A stretch of 10,377 nt of DNA. Origin: an uncultured Verrucomicrobiota bacterium. GTDB lineage: Bacteria; Verrucomicrobiota; Kiritimatiellia; RFP12; UBA1067. The position numbers and the translations under genes are program-made. Under the pieces are notes generated by a model, which was not told the DNA's origin, did no database searches, and worked only from the letters and a program-made list of their open reading frames with translations. This document shows, piece after piece, positions 6,458 through 10,377 of this stretch (its first letter is position 1; each line of letters begins with the position of its first letter). The stretch is taken from contig CALYTX010000027.1 of NCBI GenBank assembly GCA_945487985.1, positions 1-10,377 on the forward strand. The letters are read 5' to 3'.

Positions 6458-7483
6458 ATGGAAATGCCTGTTTCCCAGCTTACGGGAATTACCCTCAAGG
6501 AAATGTTCGATGCCGGATTGCATTTCGGCCATCAGACCAAGCGTTGGAACCCGAAGATGAAAGATTACATCTTCGACAAGCGCAACGGCATCCATATTAT
6601 CGATCTCACCCAGTCCGTCGCAATGCTCGACGAAGCAGCGTCGTTCCTGCGGGATATCATCCTCAACGGCAAGAAGGTTCTTTTCGTCGCCACCAAGAAG
6701 CAGGCGGCCGACACCGTGAAGAGCCTGGCCGAATCGGTCGAGCAGTACTACATCACCGAGCGCTGGCTTGGCGGTACGCTCACCAACGCCAAGACGATTC
6801 GCACGTCGGTCAAGCGGATGCGCCAGCTTCAGGCGGTGGCCAAGGCCAACGGCGGGCAGCTTTCCGAGCACAAGCAGGAAGCTTCGATGCTCCGTCGCGA
6901 GCTCAACAAGCTCGAGAAGAACCTCACTGGCATCGCCGATATGGCCGAGCAGCCGGGTGCAGTGGTTGTCGTCGACTGCGTGCGCGAGGCCAATGCGGTC
7001 AAGGAAGCGGTTCGCCTGCACATTCCGGTGGTGGCGATTGTTGATACCAATGCCGATCCCGAGCCGATTGATTATGTCATCCCCGGCAACGACGATTCCG
7101 TGCGCGGCATCGAGCTGGTTCTCGGGGGGCTGGCCAAGGTGATCAAGACCGCCAACGATGAGTATAGCGAGAAGGCCGCCAAGGAGGCTCAGAAGCGCGA
7201 GGCCGACCGCAAGAGCCGCGACGAGGCCGAGAAGGCCGCCCGCGCCGAGCGCCGGGCCAGGTCGGCGCGCAAGTCCACCGCCGGCGCGACCGCGGCGAAG
7301 AAGCCGGGCGTGGCTTCGGCCAATGTCAAAGCTGCCGCGCGCATGGCGAAGGAGGCCGCCGAGATCAAGGCTAAGGCCGAATTGGCCGCGAAGCGCCAGG
7401 CTGCGGTTGCCGAGGCCGAAGCGGCCGTTGCGGCGGCTCCTGCCGCCGAGCCTGTCGCCCCTGCTGCTGAGCCGCAGGCGTAA
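6458..7483 (+). CDS. rpsB: 30S ribosomal protein S2 with long Ala/Lys-rich C-terminal extension
   Basis: S2 joins the 30S subunit late in assembly and is needed for S1 binding. The core (about residues 1-233) is canonical: LKEMFDAGLHFGHQTKRWNPKM, YIFDKRNGIHIIDL, VLFVATKKQA, ERWLGGTLTN, PGAVVVVDCVREANAVKEA, IPVVAIVDTNADP, and IPGNDDSVRGIELVLGGLA. At 341 residues it is about 100 longer than E. coli S2 (241). The extra tail is charged and probably coiled, rich in Lys, Arg, Glu and Ala, and ends in a low-complexity Ala-Pro-Glu stretch. The start ATG 6458 has AAAGGAG (6443-6449) at good spacing. An upstream in-frame ATG at 6425 would put that Shine-Dalgarno inside the gene. tsf follows 51 bp downstream in the same operon. 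Confidence 0.97.
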   Translation: MEMPVSQLTGITLKEMFDAGLHFGHQTKRWNPKMKDYIFDKRNGIHIIDLTQSVAMLDEAASFLRDIILNGKKVLFVATKKQAADTVKSLAESVEQYYITERWLGGTLTNAKTIRTSVKRMRQLQAVAKANGGQLSEHKQEASMLRRELNKLEKNLTGIADMAEQPGAVVVVDCVREANAVKEAVRLHIPVVAIVDTNADPEPIDYVIPGNDDSVRGIELVLGGLAKVIKTANDEYSEKAAKEAQKREADRKSRDEAEKAARAERRARSARKSTAGATAAKKPGVASANVKAAARMAKEAAEIKAKAELAAKRQAAVAEAEAAVAAAPAAEPVAPAAEPQA

Positions 7484-7534
7484 GCGTTGAACCTCGTAAA
7501 GCGACAAATAACGACAGCAACAAGGAATTCTGAA

Positions 7535-8371
7535 ATGGCAATTACTATTCAGCAAATCAAGGAACTGCGCGAAGCCACTGCAGCGGGTATGGGCGCTTGC
7601 AAGGAGGCGCTCAACGCCTGCAACGGCAATATGGACGAGGCGATCAAGTATCTTCGCGAGAAGGGTTTGGCCGTTGCCGCCAAGCGCGTCGACAAGGAAT
7701 CCAAGCAGGGCATTATCGCTCTGGCCGAGGCCGCCGACAAGAAGTCGATGGCGTTGGCGGAGGTGAACTGCGAAACCGATTTCGTTGCCAAGACCGAGGC
7801 GTTTGTGAAGTTCGTCGACGATGCGGCGAAGGTTGCGCTTTCGGGCAAGGATATCGAGACGGAGCTCGGCGACGATTACAAGATGCTGCTTACGAAGACG
7901 GGCGAGAATGTGAAGATTCGCCGCAGCGAGCGTTACGCGCTCGAGGGCGCGGGAGTGCTTTCCGGCTACATTCACATGGGCGGGAAGATCGGCGTGATGG
8001 TGGAACTCGCGTGCGAGCGTGCCGATAGTCCCGAGCTGGCCGAGGCGGCGCACATGGTCTGCTTGCAGATTGCCGCCAATTCGCCGAAGTATGTCAATCC
8101 CGAGGATGTTCCGCAGGCCGAGATCGACGCCGAGCTTGAGATCAAGCTCAACGCGCTGAAGGAGCAGAAGGGCAAGCTCCCGCCCGAGCAGGCTCTCGTG
8201 GGCATCAAGAAGGGCATGGCGGCGAAATATTGCACGCAGATCTGTCTCGTCAAGCAGGATTATGTTGCTGACGGCGAGATGACCGTCGAGAAATATCTCG
8301 AGAGCGTGTCCAAGACGATTGGCGCGCCGATAGTGGTCAAGCGGTTTGCGCGACTGCAGCTGGGTGCTTGA
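7535..8371 (+). CDS. tsf: Translation elongation factor Ts
   Basis: EF-Ts is the guanine nucleotide exchange factor that regenerates EF-Tu·GTP in the cytosol. At 278 residues it matches the E. coli length (about 283). The N-terminal UBA-like domain covers about 1-45 (IKELREATAAGMGACKEAL...AIKYLREKG). The core carries the exchange motif TDFVAKT at 81-87, whose Asp-Phe pair inserts near the EF-Tu Mg2+ site. The C-terminal part has the usual VALACERAD-like and ICLVKQDYV segments (seen here as MVELACERAD and QICLVKQDYV). I place the start at ATG 7535, with AAGGA (7522-7526) 8 bp upstream. A farther in-frame TTG at 7487 would add 16 unrelated residues. It follows rpsB as in nearly all bacteria. 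The gene order then departs from the common pattern: a terminator rather than pyrH comes next. Confidence 0.97.
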   Translation: MAITIQQIKELREATAAGMGACKEALNACNGNMDEAIKYLREKGLAVAAKRVDKESKQGIIALAEAADKKSMALAEVNCETDFVAKTEAFVKFVDDAAKVALSGKDIETELGDDYKMLLTKTGENVKIRRSERYALEGAGVLSGYIHMGGKIGVMVELACERADSPELAEAAHMVCLQIAANSPKYVNPEDVPQAEIDAELEIKLNALKEQKGKLPPEQALVGIKKGMAAKYCTQICLVKQDYVADGEMTVEKYLESVSKTIGAPIVVKRFARLQLGA

Positions 8372-8388
8372 TTGTCACGGAAACGATG

Positions 8389-8432
8389 GAAGGGGGGACC
8401 TGCGGCTGACTGCAGTCCTCCCTTCGTCTTTT
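8389..8432 (+). terminator. Intrinsic terminator of the rpsB-tsf operon
   Basis: GAAGGGGGGAC (8389-8399) pairs with GTCCTCCCTTC (8415-8425) in an 11-bp stem with one G·U. The loop can be shortened by TGC/GCA pairing. TTTT follows at 8429-8432 after a GTC spacer. It is placed 17 bp after the tsf stop. Confidence 0.85.
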
Positions 8433-8443
8433 ATCGGCTATTT

Positions 8444-8452
8444 TGTTATAAT
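8444..8452 (+). promoter_or_regulatory. Extended -10 promoter of proB
   Basis: TG at 8444-8445, one base, then a perfect TATAAT (8447-8452). The best -35 candidate is TTCGTC (8423-8428, 18-bp spacer), which is poor and lies in the preceding terminator. The expected start at about 8459-8460 is only 4-5 nt before the proB ATG at 8464. Confidence 0.65.
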
Positions 8453-8463
8453 TAAGCGCGCAT

Positions 8464-9222
8464 ATGAAAATCGTTGTCAAAGTCGGCACTCACGCGATTG
8501 CCAGGAAAAGCGGTCGGCCTGATTACGCAGCGCTCAAGCGGCTGACGGGTCAGATTTCGCAACTGTGCAAGCAGGGTCATGAAATTGTTTTTGTTTCGTC
8601 CGGCGCAGTTGCCGCGGGCGTGGAGTCGATGGGGCTTTCGGCGCGACCGCGCGATGTGAGCGAAGTCCAGATGTGCGCGGCGGTTGGGCAGGCGCGGTTT
8701 ATTTACGAGTATGAAAAGCTCTTTGCCGCCGACGGCGTGAAGATCGGGCAGATTCTGCTTACGCACTACGATTTTGAAGAGCACCGTCGCGCTCAGAATG
8801 TCAAGAAGGCGATCGAACGGCTGGTCAAGGCCGGAATTGTGCCGATTGTCAATGAAAACGACGTCGTTGCCGATGAAGAACTCAAGGGGCGCACTTTTGG
8901 CGACAATGATTGGTTGAGTTTTCTCATTGCCAAACTGGTCAAGGCCGATCAGCTCGTGCTGTTGACGACGGTGGATGGTTTGCTTGATGCCTCCGGGCGG
9001 CGCATTCAGCGTGTAGACAGTTTCCGCAATGTGATGAAACTGGTGCGGGCGGGCGAGAAGGGCAAGCTTTCCAAAGGCGGCATGGATTCAAAGCTTAAGG
9101 CCGTCAAAGCTGCAGTCGAGGCGGGGATTGACACTTATATTGCCAATGGACGCAAGCAAGTGCTCGTGCCGTTGCTATCCGGCAGGCCAACGGGAACGTT
9201 TTTCCCGGGCAGCGCCCTTTGA
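8464..9222 (+). CDS. proB: Glutamate 5-kinase, kinase domain only
   Basis: ProB phosphorylates glutamate to gamma-glutamyl phosphate, the first step of proline synthesis. This 252-residue protein is a single amino-acid-kinase domain. Motifs: VVKVGTH (4-10), VSSGAVAAG (44-52), IVPIVNENDVV (125-135), FGDND (145-149), and KGGMDSKL (204-211), where many homologues have TGGMxTK. It ends at GTFF-P (244-248), the normal domain end. The C-terminal PUA domain of the 367-residue E. coli enzyme is absent, and the sequence goes straight into queA, so this looks like a natural short form rather than a frameshift. That PUA loss affects proline feedback is possible but not shown. ATG 8464 is the only usable start: an in-frame stop lies at 8449. 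There is no Shine-Dalgarno and the promoter abuts the start. proA is not in the window. Confidence 0.92.
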   Translation: MKIVVKVGTHAIARKSGRPDYAALKRLTGQISQLCKQGHEIVFVSSGAVAAGVESMGLSARPRDVSEVQMCAAVGQARFIYEYEKLFAADGVKIGQILLTHYDFEEHRRAQNVKKAIERLVKAGIVPIVNENDVVADEELKGRTFGDNDWLSFLIAKLVKADQLVLLTTVDGLLDASGRRIQRVDSFRNVMKLVRAGEKGKLSKGGMDSKLKAVKAAVEAGIDTYIANGRKQVLVPLLSGRPTGTFFPGSAL

Positions 9223-9250
9223 TCGCGCCTGAATTGAGACTGGCTCCAGC

Positions 9251-10354
9251 ATGAAAACCAGGCAGTTTTGGTATCCGTTGCCCGAGCGATTGATCGCCCA
9301 GCATCCGGCGGAAACGCGCGGAACCGAGAAGATGATGGTTCTCCACCGTCGCACCGGGGTGCTCGAGCATCGCCATATCGCCGATATTGTCGAATATATC
9401 GGTCCGGACGATTTGCTCGTGGTCAACGATACGAAGGTTTTCCCGGCCAGGTTGCTCGGGGAGTGGCCCGACACCCACGGCGCCGTCGAGATGCTGATGG
9501 TCAATCCCGCGCCAGATGCCGGCGGGCAGCCCTCGGTTTCCGCAGCCAAGAATTCCCTCCGCTGGAATGTGATTGTCGGATCGGGGCGCAAGTGCCGGGA
9601 AGGGCAGGTAGCGTCGTTCGGCCCTGACGGCGAGCTCAAGGCGCGTCTGCTCAAGCCTTTGAGAGGAATCGGCATGTGGCAGGTAGAGTTTGCCTGCGAG
9701 CGGGCGCTGATGGAGTTGCTCGATGAATTTGGTCATACCCCGGTGCCGCCGTATGTCAAGCGTGAAGGAACCGCCGCGGAGGAGCAGGCCGATCGCGAGC
9801 GTTATCAGACGATTTACGCGCGGGAAGTTGGGTCGGTGGCTGCGCCGACGGCGGGGCTGCACTTCACCCCGGAAATCTTCGCCGCGCTGGAGGCCAAGGG
9901 GGTCCGCCGCGTCGCGGTTACATTGCATGTCGGCCCGGGAACATTCCGTCCGGTCAAGGCCGACAACATTGAAGACCATCAGATGGATTACGAGGCCTTT
10001 GCCGTGCCGCCGGAAACTGCCGCGGCGATCAACGAGTGCAAAGCGCGCGGGGGGCGCGTCTTTTGCGTCGGTTCCACGACCGTGCGCACGCTCGAAACCG
10101 TGGCCAGCCGCGAACGCGGCGATGGCGAGCCGCTGGTGGTTCCAGGCGCGGGAGCGTCGAACATTTTCATCTATCCGCCCTACCGCTTCAAGGTGTGCGA
10201 TGCGATGTTGACGAATTTCCACTTGCCGCAGTCGACGCTGTTGATGATGGTTTCAGCTCTGGCCGGTCGCGAGCGGATGCTTTGCGCTTATGCGATGGCG
10301 GTCAAGGCGAACTATCGGTTTTTCAGCTACGGAGATTGCATGCTGATTGTCTGA
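9251..10354 (+). CDS. queA: S-adenosylmethionine:tRNA ribosyltransferase-isomerase
   Basis: QueA transfers and isomerises the ribosyl part of SAM onto preQ1 at tRNA position 34, giving epoxyqueuosine. It is cytosolic and part of queuosine biosynthesis. At 367 residues it has normal length. Signatures: LPERLIAQHPAETR (10-23), LVVNDTKVFPARLLG (56-70), RYQTIYA...GSVAAPTAGLHFT (184-206), VTLHVGPGTFRPV (223-235), GSTTVRTLE (274-282), MLTNFHLPQSTLLMMVSA (319-336), and YRFFSYGDCMLIV at the end. One departure is MDYE at 245-248, where most homologues have MHxE. The start lies 28 bp after proB with no clear Shine-Dalgarno, and co-transcription with proB is likely. tgt and other queuosine genes are not visible. 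ATG 9251 fits the family N-terminus. Confidence 0.95.
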   Translation: MKTRQFWYPLPERLIAQHPAETRGTEKMMVLHRRTGVLEHRHIADIVEYIGPDDLLVVNDTKVFPARLLGEWPDTHGAVEMLMVNPAPDAGGQPSVSAAKNSLRWNVIVGSGRKCREGQVASFGPDGELKARLLKPLRGIGMWQVEFACERALMELLDEFGHTPVPPYVKREGTAAEEQADRERYQTIYAREVGSVAAPTAGLHFTPEIFAALEAKGVRRVAVTLHVGPGTFRPVKADNIEDHQMDYEAFAVPPETAAAINECKARGGRVFCVGSTTVRTLETVASRERGDGEPLVVPGAGASNIFIYPPYRFKVCDAMLTNFHLPQSTLLMMVSALAGRERMLCAYAMAVKANYRFFSYGDCMLIV

Positions 10355-10360
10355 TGGATA

Positions 10361-10369
10361 TGGTATAAT
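10361..10369 (+). promoter_or_regulatory. Extended -10 promoter for a gene beyond the window
   Basis: TGG followed by perfect TATAAT (10364-10369) lies 7 bp after the queA stop, identical to the -10 of the TRL-like gene. I find no good -35 at 16-18 bp. The transcript would start near 10376-10377, at the right edge. Confidence 0.5.
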
Positions 10370-10377
10370 ATCTGCCG

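Noticed and set aside
7158..7490. Repetitive Ala/Lys codon pattern at the 3' end of rpsB, considered as a DNA repeat
   Set aside because: It shows no regular unit. It reflects low-complexity protein composition in the S2 tail.
5777..8053. A 758-codon open frame on the - strand opposite the TRL-like gene, rpsB and tsf
   Set aside because: It is antisense to three secure genes, a promoter and a terminator. Its protein is Leu/Arg/His-rich with no recognisable domain, as expected of the mirror frame of GC-rich coding sequence.
9104..10222. A 372-codon open frame on the - strand opposite proB/queA, and a similar one at 2339-3445 opposite leuS
   Set aside because: Both mirror well-supported genes, show no domain or ribosome binding site, and have shadow-type composition.

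Overview
The window reads as a stretch of bacterial core genome with GC-rich genes, all on the + strand, in two or three tandem transcription units. The products (PlsX, LeuRS, S2, EF-Ts, glutamate 5-kinase, QueA) are ordinary housekeeping proteins. A TRL-like putative lipoprotein and a GT2 glycosyltransferase suggest a Gram-negative cell. The overall flavour (TRL protein, S2 with a long Ala/Lys tail, AraC-cupin regulator) would fit a gut-type member of the PVC group such as Kiritimatiellae or Lentisphaerae. That placement is a low-confidence impression from protein style, not a result.

Region 1 (1-5546) is a tightly packed gene string. The 3' two thirds of plsX overlaps leuS by ATGA. After a 58-bp gap with a small hairpin comes a divergent ThyX-family protein. 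This overlaps an AraC-type regulator by GTGA, and a GT2 glycosyltransferase follows 4 bp later with a strong AGGAGG. The spacing suggests translational coupling of the last three genes.

Region 2 (5547-6317) is a tRNA-Ala(CGC) with encoded CCA and its own promoter. It is followed by a separate promoter, a leader with two hairpins, a 104-residue TRL-like (tRNA-associated locus) protein, and a strong intrinsic terminator.

Region 3 (6318-8432) is the rpsB-tsf operon. It has an extended -10 promoter, a roughly 100-nt leader that can form a hairpin whose loop is complementary to sequence next to the rpsB ribosome binding site, S2 with a C-terminal extension of about 107 residues, EF-Ts, and a terminator. 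pyrH and frr, the usual next genes, are absent.

Region 4 (8433-10377) holds proB (kinase domain only, no PUA domain) and queA. The proB promoter lies so close to the ATG that its mRNA is probably leaderless. The window ends in another extended -10 promoter for an unseen downstream gene.

No CRISPR array, insertion sequence or phage module was seen. The points most worth a second look are the atypical ThyX-like protein with a Cys cluster, the possible S2 leader pseudoknot, the tRNA/TRL association, the leaderless proB start, and the recurring TGn-TATAAT promoter form.
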